From assembly GCA_046091665.1 (NCBI GenBank), contig JBJTCD010000025.1:1-64000 (forward strand): a stretch of 64,000 nt of DNA. The letters are read 5' to 3'. The stretch comes from CAIUPE01 sp046091665. Its GTDB lineage: Bacteria; Pseudomonadota; Alphaproteobacteria; Rhizobiales; Beijerinckiaceae. The notes beneath the pieces are model-generated. The model had not been told where the DNA came from, did not search any database, and saw only the letters and a list, made by a program, of their open reading frames with translations. Below, in pieces: positions 25,879-34,782 of the stretch. Numbering within the stretch: position 1 is the stretch's first letter; each line of letters starts with the position of its first letter. Both the position numbers and the translations under genes were made by a program.

Positions 25879-25894
25879 CCTGAATTCATTCAGG
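25879..25894. promoter_or_regulatory. Palindrome in the leader of the YeeE/TauE operon
   Basis: CCTGAAT-TC-ATTCAGG has perfect 7-base arms and lies just upstream of the first yeeE-type start. Its position suggests an operator for a dimeric repressor. The half-site order is the reverse of the ATTC-N-GAAT arrangement reported for BigR-type sensors, so I name no regulator. Confidence 0.4.
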
Positions 25895-25953
25895 ACGATG
25901 GATGCCAGAAAAGACGACCAGTTCGCAACCTGAAGTGGTCTTTTCCGCGCTCT

Positions 25954-26811
25954 CTATTGGATCTTTTTCTGGTCTTTGCTGACACCCGAACTTTTGGCAC
26001 CCCCTCGTGCGGCGGCTAACGCGCGCCGCGGATCAATGGTCAATGCGGGTGGTTCTTCGCCCTCCGAGCAACTGAGAGTCACGCTTTGCATACTTTGCGG
26101 CCAATCGGCGATGGCCGAACTCGTCTCGATGCTTCGCGCCTCCATGAGACCATATTCAACGCGCGAAAGACGATCGACGCATCTTTCGATCGTTGCGTGT
26201 AGAGCGCCAAGGGAAGCAAAGAGCTTTCTGTTCTCCGAAAGTTGAATATCACGAATGGCATTCACCTGATCGGTCAATTGATCAAAGCGCTCTTTTCCTT
26301 CGGCCGTTAATTTATCATTTTGCTTCTGTAAAATAACGAGCAGATCTACCAATTGTCCGTGTGGTTTTTTGTCCCTCTTGTTGTCATGTTCAAGAAGCTT
26401 GATCAGCGGGAACCCAAGAGATGCTTGTTCATCCTTTTTGATTTTTGTTTCGTGTTCAATCATCACGCAACATTTATCAATTTCATGGATGATGGCCATC
26501 AGACTCGATGAGTGATGAATGGCTTGATGATTAAGATTCAAACGCGCGATGCAGGCTTCAAGTGTAATAAGAATCAAACCGACGCGCGATAAGGTTTGGT
26601 CATAATCAGTTGTTCCGTAGAGTTGACCGACGCGTCGCCGCAAGCGTTCGAGAACGCGATCTGCTGATTCGAAATTATGGAGTTCACTTGCCGTTGGTGC
26701 CGATAAAGGTGCGGCGGATATTGCTTCACGATCAATAGAGCTATGCATTCGTGGCGTATCGAAACCTGAAACAGTCCCTGAATTCTTTGATGTCGGCACG
26801 GGCTTTGACAT
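25954..26811 (-). CDS. Hypothetical protein with predicted helical core
   Basis: A 285-residue protein that I do not recognise. The first 50 residues are Ser/Thr/Pro-rich and probably disordered. Residues about 50-230 are mostly helical, with heptad-like stretches (LLVILQKQNDKLTAEGKERFDQLTDQVNAIRDIQ and LHATIERCVDRLSRVEYGL) suggesting a coiled coil. The end is disordered and basic. There is no signal peptide or membrane segment. I take the ATG at 26811, which has GAGGT 6 bases upstream, over the ATG at 26832. It lies upstream of the YeeE operon on the same strand, with an 83-base gap. Confidence 0.6.
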   Translation of the reverse strand: MSKPVPTSKNSGTVSGFDTPRMHSSIDREAISAAPLSAPTASELHNFESADRVLERLRRRVGQLYGTTDYDQTLSRVGLILITLEACIARLNLNHQAIHHSSSLMAIIHEIDKCCVMIEHETKIKKDEQASLGFPLIKLLEHDNKRDKKPHGQLVDLLVILQKQNDKLTAEGKERFDQLTDQVNAIRDIQLSENRKLFASLGALHATIERCVDRLSRVEYGLMEARSIETSSAIADWPQSMQSVTLSCSEGEEPPALTIDPRRALAAARGGAKSSGVSKDQKKIQ

Positions 26812-27149
26812 AGGGACCTCGCTTGCTGCCATGCGCGCGCTGGATGCCTCCGAGAAGGGCCTCCAAGACCAGAAATTCTTTTAAACTATTGGAATTTCGA
26901 GGTTAATTTTAGGTAAATTTTATCTCAAATTGAGATCATCCGCCGAAGGGCAGGCAAATAATCTTACCTTTGGTCAGAAAAATGGTGCGGAAAGTCCCGA
27001 TAAAGCGACCTGATGCGCCGAACACCCATCCCTTAAGATCGATTAGGAACATAGATAATTTTTAGTTGACGTAAAGGAAAAATGGGAAGAACCCTAGCGT
27101 GTGTTGGCTTTTGTTGTGTCTCTAAGTTGTATTTGTGAGGAGTAGTCCA
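26812..27149. other. Divergent intergenic region between the hypothetical gene and the MerR gene
   Basis: About 340 AT-rich bases. A symmetrical ATCTCAA-A-TTGAGAT (26922-26936) could be an operator. TTAA-N7-TAAA at 26903-26917 is one base from the CtrA consensus TTAA-N7-TTAA. TTGACGTAAA at 27066-27075 resembles a half-site of LiuR-type MerR operators. None is conclusive, and I see no RNA gene. Confidence 0.3.
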
Positions 27150-27578
27150 GTGCCAAAAGCGTCTGCATTAGCAAAGCGTTCCTCCAGCGCCCGTGCTGCG
27201 GGAGCCAAAAAAGCCAAAGTGGGAAAGCATGATGAGCATTTCTACACGATTGGTGATTTGTCTCGGGAATTTGGCGTTACCCTGCGTACTTTGAGATTTT
27301 ATGAGGACAGGGGTCTCATCAAGCCGAAGCGTTCAGGTCTGACCCGCCTTTATAATGAAACAGCTCGCGCGCGCGTCCAAGAAGTGATCAATGCGACACG
27401 GCTTGGCTTCACGCTTACAGAAATTCTCGACTTGATGGGTAAGGATAGCGGCGGCAAGCCCAAAGCCCTGAAGCTGACGAAAACGCAAATTGCGCAGCAA
27501 TTGACCCAGCTCGAGCATCAGAAAGCCGAAATCGACAAAGCGATTAGCCGCTTGAAATCGATGCAGCGGGCGGCCTGA
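27150..27578 (+). CDS. MerR-family transcriptional regulator
   Basis: A 142-residue regulator. A basic Ala/Lys-rich tail (1-28) precedes the MerR winged helix: HFYTIGDLSREFGVTLRTLRFYEDRGLIKPKRSGLTRLYNE. A dimerisation coiled coil follows (TKTQIAQQLTQLEHQKAEIDKAISRLKSMQ). There are no metal-binding cysteines, so it is not a metal sensor. Placed ahead of thiolase and FadJ-type genes, it resembles the LiuR-type regulators of branched-chain and fatty acid breakdown. The GTG at 27150 has GAGGAG at good spacing; the GTG at 27135 does not. Confidence 0.85.
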   Translation: MPKASALAKRSSSARAAGAKKAKVGKHDEHFYTIGDLSREFGVTLRTLRFYEDRGLIKPKRSGLTRLYNETARARVQEVINATRLGFTLTEILDLMGKDSGGKPKALKLTKTQIAQQLTQLEHQKAEIDKAISRLKSMQRAA

Positions 27579-27677
27579 AGCCCATCGCGGTTTATCCATT
27601 GATGCCCCTCTCCCTCGGGGGTAGGTTCAAACGCATGGTCTCCGACAGGGGCCGTGAGAGTGAATCGAGGGGGAGGG

Positions 27678-28889
27678 ATGATGCGCGACGCGTTCATTTA
27701 TGACCATGTGAGGACGCCTCGCGGTCGTGGCAAGCCGGATGGAGCGCTGCATGAGGTCACCGCGCTCGCGCTCGCGGCCCATGTCCTGAAAGCGCTCCAG
27801 CAGCGAAACGCCTTCGATCCCGTTTTGATCGATGATGTTGTGTTGGGCTGTGTTGACCCTGTCGGCGAAGCCGGGGGCGACATAGCGCGCGCGGCAGCCC
27901 TTGTGGCGGGGTATGGTGTCACCGTCCCGGGTGTTCAGATCAATCGCTTTTGTGCTTCTGGACTCGACGCCGTCAATTTTGCCGCGAGCCAGATTATTGC
28001 CGGTCAACAAGATCTCGCGATTGCCGGCGGTGTTGAATCCATGAGTCGTGTTGGCATCGGAGCTTCGGGCGGTGCGTGGGCGGTTGATCCGTCGATCGCG
28101 ATTCCCGCCTATTTCATGCCGCAAGGAATTTCAGCCGATTTGATTGCCACAAAATATGGCTTTGAACGGGAAGCCGTTGATCGCTATGCGGCCGAGAGTC
28201 AAAAGCGTGCCGCAACAGCGTGGCATGAACAAAGATTTATCAAATCTATCGCGCCTGTGGCTGATGTGAATGGCCTTGTTCTTCTTGATCATGATGAACA
28301 TATGCGGCCTACGACAACAGTTGAAACGCTCGCGGGTTTGAAGCCGTCCTTCGCAGCGCTTGCCGAGCAAGGCGGCTTTGGCGCGGTGGCGTTGCAAGCG
28401 CATCCCGATGTTGAATTTATCAATCACGTCCATCACGCCGGAAATTCATCGGGTATTGTTGATGGTGCAGCGGCTGTGCTGATCGGCTCGTCTGAGATCG
28501 GTAAGCGCTTGGGTTTAAAGCCGCGCGCGAGAATTCGAGCCTTTGCCAATATCGGATCTGATCCGGCGTTAATGCTGACTGGCCCTGTCGATGTCACAAA
28601 GAAACTTCTGCAAAAATCGGGCTATATAATCAATGATATTGATCTCTTTGAAGTGAACGAAGCTTTCGCCTCTGTTGTGCTCCGCTATATTCAAGCTTTC
28701 GATCTTGATCCCCAAAAAGTGAATCCAAATGGGGGCGCTATCGCGATGGGTCATCCGCTTGGCGCAACAGGCGCAATGATCTTAGGAACGGCACTTGACG
28801 AGCTCGAGCGCACCCAAAAACATCGTGCATTGATTACACTATGCATTGGTGCCGGTATGGGCACAGCCACAATCATCGAACGGGTTTGA
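27678..28889 (+). CDS. fadA: Acetyl-CoA acyltransferase (thiolase)
   Basis: A 403-residue thiolase catalysing the last, CoA-dependent cleavage of beta-oxidation. The nucleophilic cysteine lies in NRFCASGLDAVN, the catalytic histidine in GGAIAMGHPLGATGA, and the second cysteine in LCIGAGMGTA; HHAGNSSGIVDGAAA is also typical. GGGGAGGG lies directly upstream of two adjacent ATGs (27678 and 27681). The next gene encodes the hydratase-dehydrogenase, 12 bases away, so the two form a beta-oxidation operon. The symbol is by function; the exact chain-length preference is unknown. Confidence 0.9.
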   Translation: MMRDAFIYDHVRTPRGRGKPDGALHEVTALALAAHVLKALQQRNAFDPVLIDDVVLGCVDPVGEAGGDIARAAALVAGYGVTVPGVQINRFCASGLDAVNFAASQIIAGQQDLAIAGGVESMSRVGIGASGGAWAVDPSIAIPAYFMPQGISADLIATKYGFEREAVDRYAAESQKRAATAWHEQRFIKSIAPVADVNGLVLLDHDEHMRPTTTVETLAGLKPSFAALAEQGGFGAVALQAHPDVEFINHVHHAGNSSGIVDGAAAVLIGSSEIGKRLGLKPRARIRAFANIGSDPALMLTGPVDVTKKLLQKSGYIINDIDLFEVNEAFASVVLRYIQAFDLDPQKVNPNGGAIAMGHPLGATGAMILGTALDELERTQKHRALITLCIGAGMGTATIIERV

Positions 28890-28901
28890 GGGAAGAACAT
28901 A

Positions 28902-31088
28902 ATGGCTCTTGCATTGACCCAATTCCGATTCGAAACTGATCACGATCACATCGCTCATCTCATTTGGGATATGCCCGAAAAATTAATGAATGTCTTTATT
29001 GAGAAGACGCTTGATGAGCTTGATCAAGTTGTGGATTATATTGCCAAAACAGATGCGATTAAGGGCTGTGTCATTTCCTCGGGCAAGGCCGATAGTTTTT
29101 CAGGTGGCGCTGATATTGATCTCATCAATAAACTCATCGATCAGTCACAATCGAAAAGTATGAACGACATCACCGGCGCAGACACCGAAGCCCTCATCAC
29201 GGCTTCAAGCTATATGAGTCGTATTTATCGCAAGCTCGAAACTTGCGGCAAAATCTTTGCCATAGCGCTTCATGGCACCTGTGTTGGCGGCGCTTTTGAA
29301 TTGGCGCTTGCTTGTCATCATCGTGTGATGTCGGACGATCCCAAAAGCAAAGTGGGACTTCCCGAAATCAAAATTGGTATCTTCCCTGGTGCGGGTGGGA
29401 CACAACGCGTGCCGCGCCTTGCCCCAACCGCCGACGCGCTTTTAATGATGCTAAAGGGTGAACTTATTAACTCAGAAGCGGCACTCAAATATCGGCTCGT
29501 GGATGCCATAGCCAAAAAAAGTGAACTGATTGAACGAGCGAAAGCTTTCATTTTGAGCTGTGGCTCCGCTGCACAAGTTTGGGATCGTAAAAATTATAAA
29601 CTTCGCTCAGGTCCCGTTTATTCCAAAGGCGGAATGATGGTGTGGCCGATGGCAAGCGCCATTTGCAGGAAGGAGACATACGACAATTATCCCGCAGCCC
29701 GCGCGTTGTTGCAGGCGGTCTATGAGGGTTTGCAAGTTCCCTTTGATCTCGGGCTGAAAATCGAAAACCGTCTCTTCGCGAATATCTTGCGGACCACAGA
29801 AGCAAAATCCATGGTGCGTTCGCTTTTCGTGTCAACGCAAGCGCTTAACAAAGGCGCACGACGTCCTGCAGCCATTCCAAAATCTGCATTAAAAACGATT
29901 GGTCTTGTCGGCACAGGTTTCATGGGAGCTGGAATTGCCAGCATTTCTGCAATGGCTGGCTTAAAAGTCATTATGATCGATCAGACCATTGATCTCGCGA
30001 AAAAGGGTCGCGACCAAGCGCTCTCCACAATCGCAAAACGTATGAAGGCTTCGCCAGAAGAGGTTGCTCAAAGTGAAACCGCAAAAAATTTGATCGCGGC
30101 GGATCATTATTCTTCACTCTCGGAATGCGACCTCGTCATTGAAGCTGTGTTTGAAGATCCGGCGCTTAAAGCAAAAACGCTTTCAGCCATTGAGGCGCAT
30201 CTTCATCCTCACGCGATTCTTGCCTCAAACACCTCGACCCTACCGATTTCCGGCTTGGCGGATGCGCTGCAAAACAGAAATGAATTTCTTGGCATACATT
30301 TCTTTTCACCCGTTGATAAAATGCGACTTGTCGAATTGATCAAAGGCAAAGACACGAGTGAACGCGCGCTTGCGGTTGGTTTTGATTATTCGCGCTTGAT
30401 CAACAAGACTCCAATCATCGTGAATGATGGCCGCGGCTTTTTCGCCAATCGTTGCGTACTCAATTATCTTCTTGAAGGCCATCTGATGTTGGCTGAAGGC
30501 TATCCCCCGGCCTTTATTGAAAATGTAGCCCGGATGGCGGGTATGCCGGTGGGACCGCTCGCGCTTTCTGATGAAGTGGCGCTCGATCTCATCCACCGCA
30601 TCATAACTGCGACCCGTTCTGCTTTGGGATCGGACGCGATCAATCCGATACAAGCCGAGATCATCGCCTCTCTTGTTGAGAACCATCAGCGTTTTGGCCG
30701 AAAAAATGGTAAAGGCTTTTATGACTACACGCCGGGTGCGCCCAAGCGCTTGTGGGCTGGCCTCAAAGCCCTTCAAAAAAACGCACAAGGCACGGTACGT
30801 CTCGATGTGGAGGAAGCGAAGTTCCGCCTGCTTGCGACACAAGCGCTTGAAGCCGCCCGCACCATGGATGAAAACATCGTGCTTGATGCGCGTGAAGCCG
30901 ATATTGGTGCGATTCTCGGCTTCGGATTTGCGCCTTTTACTGGCGGCCCCTTGTCGATGATCGACGGTATGGGCGTCGCAAACTTTAATCAAAAATGTGA
31001 AGAGCTACATAAGCGCTACGGCGAGCGGTTTGCCATTCCGCAAAATTTGAAAACTATGGCGAACAGAGAGAGCCGCTTCTATACTTAG
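28902..31088 (+). CDS. fadJ: Trifunctional fatty acid oxidation protein (enoyl-CoA hydratase / 3-hydroxyacyl-CoA dehydrogenase)
   Basis: A 728-residue fusion. Residues 1 to about 190 are a crotonase domain with the oxyanion and active-site features GGAFELALACHHRV and GLPEIKIGIFPGAGGTQRVPR. From about 320 comes the NAD-binding dehydrogenase domain with GLVGTGFMGAGIASISAMAGLKV, SNTSTLPI and GIHFFSPVDKMRLVE (catalytic histidine). Two C-terminal dehydrogenase domains follow, including NDGRGFFANR. It performs steps two and three of beta-oxidation, feeding the thiolase upstream. It converges on the histidine kinase gene with 10 bases between stops. Confidence 0.93.
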   Translation: MALALTQFRFETDHDHIAHLIWDMPEKLMNVFIEKTLDELDQVVDYIAKTDAIKGCVISSGKADSFSGGADIDLINKLIDQSQSKSMNDITGADTEALITASSYMSRIYRKLETCGKIFAIALHGTCVGGAFELALACHHRVMSDDPKSKVGLPEIKIGIFPGAGGTQRVPRLAPTADALLMMLKGELINSEAALKYRLVDAIAKKSELIERAKAFILSCGSAAQVWDRKNYKLRSGPVYSKGGMMVWPMASAICRKETYDNYPAARALLQAVYEGLQVPFDLGLKIENRLFANILRTTEAKSMVRSLFVSTQALNKGARRPAAIPKSALKTIGLVGTGFMGAGIASISAMAGLKVIMIDQTIDLAKKGRDQALSTIAKRMKASPEEVAQSETAKNLIAADHYSSLSECDLVIEAVFEDPALKAKTLSAIEAHLHPHAILASNTSTLPISGLADALQNRNEFLGIHFFSPVDKMRLVELIKGKDTSERALAVGFDYSRLINKTPIIVNDGRGFFANRCVLNYLLEGHLMLAEGYPPAFIENVARMAGMPVGPLALSDEVALDLIHRIITATRSALGSDAINPIQAEIIASLVENHQRFGRKNGKGFYDYTPGAPKRLWAGLKALQKNAQGTVRLDVEEAKFRLLATQALEAARTMDENIVLDAREADIGAILGFGFAPFTGGPLSMIDGMGVANFNQKCEELHKRYGERFAIPQNLKTMANRESRFYT

Positions 31089-31098
31089 CAAAGATTAT

Positions 31099-34000
31099 TT
31101 ATTCAGCAGCGGAGCTTCGCGGCTTCATGGCTAAAACAGATTGCATGATCACTGCACGAAGAGATGCGGGTTTTACCGGCTTATGGAGAAGAAAAATACT
31201 CTCCGCTTGCGTTCTTTCACGAACAAGTTTCGAACGATCGGCGGTGAGCAGAATGGCAGGAAGATCGGGATCAATTTTGTCCCGCAGAGCTTGGATCACA
31301 TCTAGTCCCGTCTCATGATCCAAATGATAATCGGCAATGATGAGAGGATATTGCGTCGCTGATTGCTCAAATTCCTGAAGCGCTGTTGCGCCGTTTTTCG
31401 CTGTGTAAATCATACATCCCCAACCCGACATCAAAAGCTTCATACCCTCCAGAATCATCTCGTCATTATCAATAACAAGAACAGGAAGCCCAATCGGAAT
31501 TGAAATCTGCTGTCCGCGCGGCGAAGCGTCCTTCATCTTTTTGATCATTTTGACAGAAAGAGGGACATCGATTGAAAAATGCGACCCACGCCCAACATCC
31601 GAATGAAGCGTTAACGGATGTTTGAGCAATCGTGAAATTCTCTCGACGATGGATAAACCAAGACCAAGCCCGCGCGCGATTTTTGTGCCTTCATCAAGCC
31701 GCCTGAATTCTTTGAAGATTGCCTTTCTTTGGCTCGTGGGAATTCCGATACCCGTATCAAAAATATTTATTGAAATAACAGAGCCCCGTCGACGACATCC
31801 GACGACAACACGACCGTGAGGCGTGTATTTGATCGCATTGGAAACTAAATTTTGCATCATACGACGCAAGAGTCTCTTATCGGATCGAACCGCTAAACTC
31901 GTATGAATGAATCGAAGATCTAATCCCTTTTCCTTCGCACTCGGTTCAAGTTCGATACGCAATTGAGAAAAAAGATCTTCAATCGAAAAATCTGAAAGCT
32001 CCGGTTTTTGCGCACCGGCATCAAGTCGTGAAATATCAAGAAGCGTTGTCAGAATCTCTTCAACCGCTTCAAGCGAGGTCGCAACATTTTGGACCAATTG
32101 CCCCTCAGTTGAAGGAATATCCTTTTCAAGCAAGGCCGAAGAATAGAGGCGCGCCGCATTCAAGGGCTGAAGAATATCATGGCTTGCGGCTGCAAGAAAT
32201 CTCGTCTTAGAGAGATTGGCGTCATCGGCTTCCGCCTTGGCATCTGATAACTCCCGATTCAGTCGCAACAATTCCTCAGTTCTTTCACGCACACGGCTTT
32301 CAAGAAGTTGATTGGCCGAGAAGAGATCCTCCTCCGCCTTCACGGTTTCCGTGATATCGGTGTAAGTCGTAACGATACCTCCATCAGGAAGATGTTCGGA
32401 GCGGATTTCGATCCAACGCTCCGCGGGATGGGTTCGAATGCGCACCGGGTGCGTGTCACGAATAAAACTTTCAAAGCGGCGTTTAAAATAAATTTCACTT
32501 TGTCCCGGACCGTAAAATTGCCGTGCGGTATTATATCGGATGATCTGTTCAAGCGGTGTGCCGACATGGATCATATGGTCAGGTAAATCGAAAAGAGTTT
32601 GAAACGCCCTGTTCCAGCACAGCAAGGTTTGGTTAGAATCAAACACAGTCACACCCTGACGGGCGTGATTTAATGCATGTTGAAGAAGCTCACGATTTTG
32701 TTGAAGCGCCGCTGAGGCCTCATCAAGCAATTGTAGTGCGTCCCTGCGCGTTACGTTGCCTCGTGAGAGGAGAATTGAAATGATGCGCCGTGATGAAGCC
32801 GCGCCAATGGCTGAGGCAAGCTGAAATTCTGCAAATCTGATGATTTCAATGGAAGCCAATTGATCATCTGTCTCGTAATTGCCGGGATAGGCTAAAAATG
32901 CCGCCTGCGTTCGTTCAGCACCGAGATAACGAGCCACCAATTTTTTCAAACCACCCACAGTGATTGAGGACCGCCATAAGCGAAAATTGAAATTTGTTAG
33001 AGGATTTTTGGCTTCAACAAAAAAATCTGCCTGTATAGATTCAATTTGTGTCGGCGCCCGCACGAAGGAAAAGGCAATAAAAAATGCAAGATTGGTCAAT
33101 AGACTAAAAAACGCACCATTCGCGATGGGTGAAAGGCCCAGGCCAAAAAGAGCGGTTGGCTTTAGAAGCGCAAGTCCGAAGGGTCCATAACGTAAAAGAT
33201 TTTCAAGGCCGAATAATGCTGGATTGGCAAGATTGGGAAGAACAAGCGTATAGATCCAAACGAATAACCCGGCGAGCAGACCGGCGGTAGCCCCAAGCGC
33301 GGTCCCGCGCCGCCAAAACAGACCTCCAAAAAACGAGGGCGCAATTTGTGCGATCGCAGTGAAAGAAACCAAGCCGATCGAGGCCAAAGCTGCATCGCTC
33401 GTCGATTGGAAATAGACAAAGCCAAGAAGCAGAATCACGACAATTCCGATACGACGGATTGTGAGAATTTGACTGCCAAGATCACCCGACCGTTCACGAA
33501 AAAGTTTGCCGCTTGTTGGTAAGAGCGGCATCACAAGATCATTCGAGATCATCGTTCCAAGCGCAACGCATTCTACGATCACCATCGCAGTTGCGGCCGA
33601 TAAGCCGCCAAGAAAGACAATCAGGGCGATGACACCGTTACCCGCCTTTAACGGTAATTCGAGAATGGCCATGTCGCGATCAATCATTCCGGGAGGAAAG
33701 ATAAGATTTGAACCGAGCGCTATCGGAATCACAAAGAGATTGATCAAGATAAGATAGGCAGGAAACATCCATGCCGCGCGCTTCGTATCAAGCTCATCGC
33801 GGTTTTCGACCATCGTCATGTGAAATTGTCGTGGCAACAGCAAAATGATCAAGAATGACAGAAGCGTCATTGCAAACACGGTTGCAAAACCATTGCTTCG
33901 CTCAATCAAAGGCGCAACATCGGATCGGGACTGGACCATCTCTATCAGCGGGCCAATTCCACCGAACATGCCCCAGACAATAAATATGCCGGCAACCAAA

Positions 34001-34626
34001 AATGCCGCGAGTTTTATTGCCGATTCAAAAGCGACGACAATGGTCAATCCGGTATGATGTTCACGCGAGTCGATATGCCTTGTGCCGAAGGTGACGGTGA
34101 AGCCTGCCAAAACAATGGCTACCACAAAGGCGAGGGCCCCAAGCGTTGGGGTCGAGAGTCCGGCGACTCCGTCCGGCACAGAATCGAGCAAGGTTTTGAG
34201 CGATATCGTGATCGCCTTCAACTGCAGTGCGATATAGGGAATGGATCCAATGACCGCGATAAAGGCGACAATCGCCGCAACGCGTGAACTTTTGCCATAA
34301 CGAGCCGCAACGAAATCTGAAACAGAGAGAATATTTTGCGATTTTGTGAGCTGAACGACCCGTTTCACAAAGCGATGGCCAAAGCCGATCACAAGAATAG
34401 GACCAAGATAGATTCCTAAAAAATCGAGACCCGTTGATGACGCAAGACCAACGGAGCCGAAAAATGTCCAGGACGTGCAATAGACGGCGAGTGTCAGTGC
34501 ATAGATTGTCGATCTAAGAGGCCCTTTGAGGAAGCGTTCGCCGTATAAATCACCAAAATGGGCAACGGTAAAAAGGGCCGAGAGATAGACAAGCGCCACC
34601 AATATGATGACCCAACCCGCAATCAT
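31099..34626 (-). CDS. Hybrid histidine kinase with N-terminal sodium/solute symporter domain
   Basis: A 1175-residue membrane sensor. Residues 1 to about 525 are a PutP-like sodium/solute symporter module of about 13 helices. A short STAC-like segment (550-620) and a PAS domain (about 645-765) follow, then a coiled coil, the HisKA domain with H816 (AAASHDILQPLNAARL), and a HATPase with NLVSNAIKYTP and GLGLGLSIVERI. The C-terminal receiver runs from about 1045, with its phospho-aspartate in LIIADYHLDHETG. The layout matches CrbS/MxtR-type sensors linked to acetate metabolism. Its partner regulator may be the LuxR-type gene at 36173; this is inference. Confidence 0.88.
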   Translation of the reverse strand: MIAGWVIILVALVYLSALFTVAHFGDLYGERFLKGPLRSTIYALTLAVYCTSWTFFGSVGLASSTGLDFLGIYLGPILVIGFGHRFVKRVVQLTKSQNILSVSDFVAARYGKSSRVAAIVAFIAVIGSIPYIALQLKAITISLKTLLDSVPDGVAGLSTPTLGALAFVVAIVLAGFTVTFGTRHIDSREHHTGLTIVVAFESAIKLAAFLVAGIFIVWGMFGGIGPLIEMVQSRSDVAPLIERSNGFATVFAMTLLSFLIILLLPRQFHMTMVENRDELDTKRAAWMFPAYLILINLFVIPIALGSNLIFPPGMIDRDMAILELPLKAGNGVIALIVFLGGLSAATAMVIVECVALGTMISNDLVMPLLPTSGKLFRERSGDLGSQILTIRRIGIVVILLLGFVYFQSTSDAALASIGLVSFTAIAQIAPSFFGGLFWRRGTALGATAGLLAGLFVWIYTLVLPNLANPALFGLENLLRYGPFGLALLKPTALFGLGLSPIANGAFFSLLTNLAFFIAFSFVRAPTQIESIQADFFVEAKNPLTNFNFRLWRSSITVGGLKKLVARYLGAERTQAAFLAYPGNYETDDQLASIEIIRFAEFQLASAIGAASSRRIISILLSRGNVTRRDALQLLDEASAALQQNRELLQHALNHARQGVTVFDSNQTLLCWNRAFQTLFDLPDHMIHVGTPLEQIIRYNTARQFYGPGQSEIYFKRRFESFIRDTHPVRIRTHPAERWIEIRSEHLPDGGIVTTYTDITETVKAEEDLFSANQLLESRVRERTEELLRLNRELSDAKAEADDANLSKTRFLAAASHDILQPLNAARLYSSALLEKDIPSTEGQLVQNVATSLEAVEEILTTLLDISRLDAGAQKPELSDFSIEDLFSQLRIELEPSAKEKGLDLRFIHTSLAVRSDKRLLRRMMQNLVSNAIKYTPHGRVVVGCRRRGSVISINIFDTGIGIPTSQRKAIFKEFRRLDEGTKIARGLGLGLSIVERISRLLKHPLTLHSDVGRGSHFSIDVPLSVKMIKKMKDASPRGQQISIPIGLPVLVIDNDEMILEGMKLLMSGWGCMIYTAKNGATALQEFEQSATQYPLIIADYHLDHETGLDVIQALRDKIDPDLPAILLTADRSKLVRERTQAESIFLLHKPVKPASLRAVIMQSVLAMKPRSSAAE

Positions 34627-34782
34627 CCGCCTTTGTCCCCATCCAGTGCGTTAGTCAGTCCCTTAAAGCGGAACGGTTGGCCACGGTCAGCTAAACAATT
34701 TCAGGTCGAAACCGCTCTGGCAAGCGGCTTGGCTTTATGGAAGAAAGGTGTCGTGGTCCAAGTCCCGTAAAGGCGTTCAAGT

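Noticed and set aside
27600..27660. GGTTCAAAC and a C/G-rich fold resembling a tRNA T-arm before the thiolase gene
   Set aside because: No acceptor stem, anticodon arm or CCA-compatible end can be built around it.
30306..30992. Long open frame (228 codons) antisense to the FadJ-type gene
   Set aside because: The opposite strand encodes a complete fatty acid oxidation protein with intact motifs; the antisense product has no recognisable feature.
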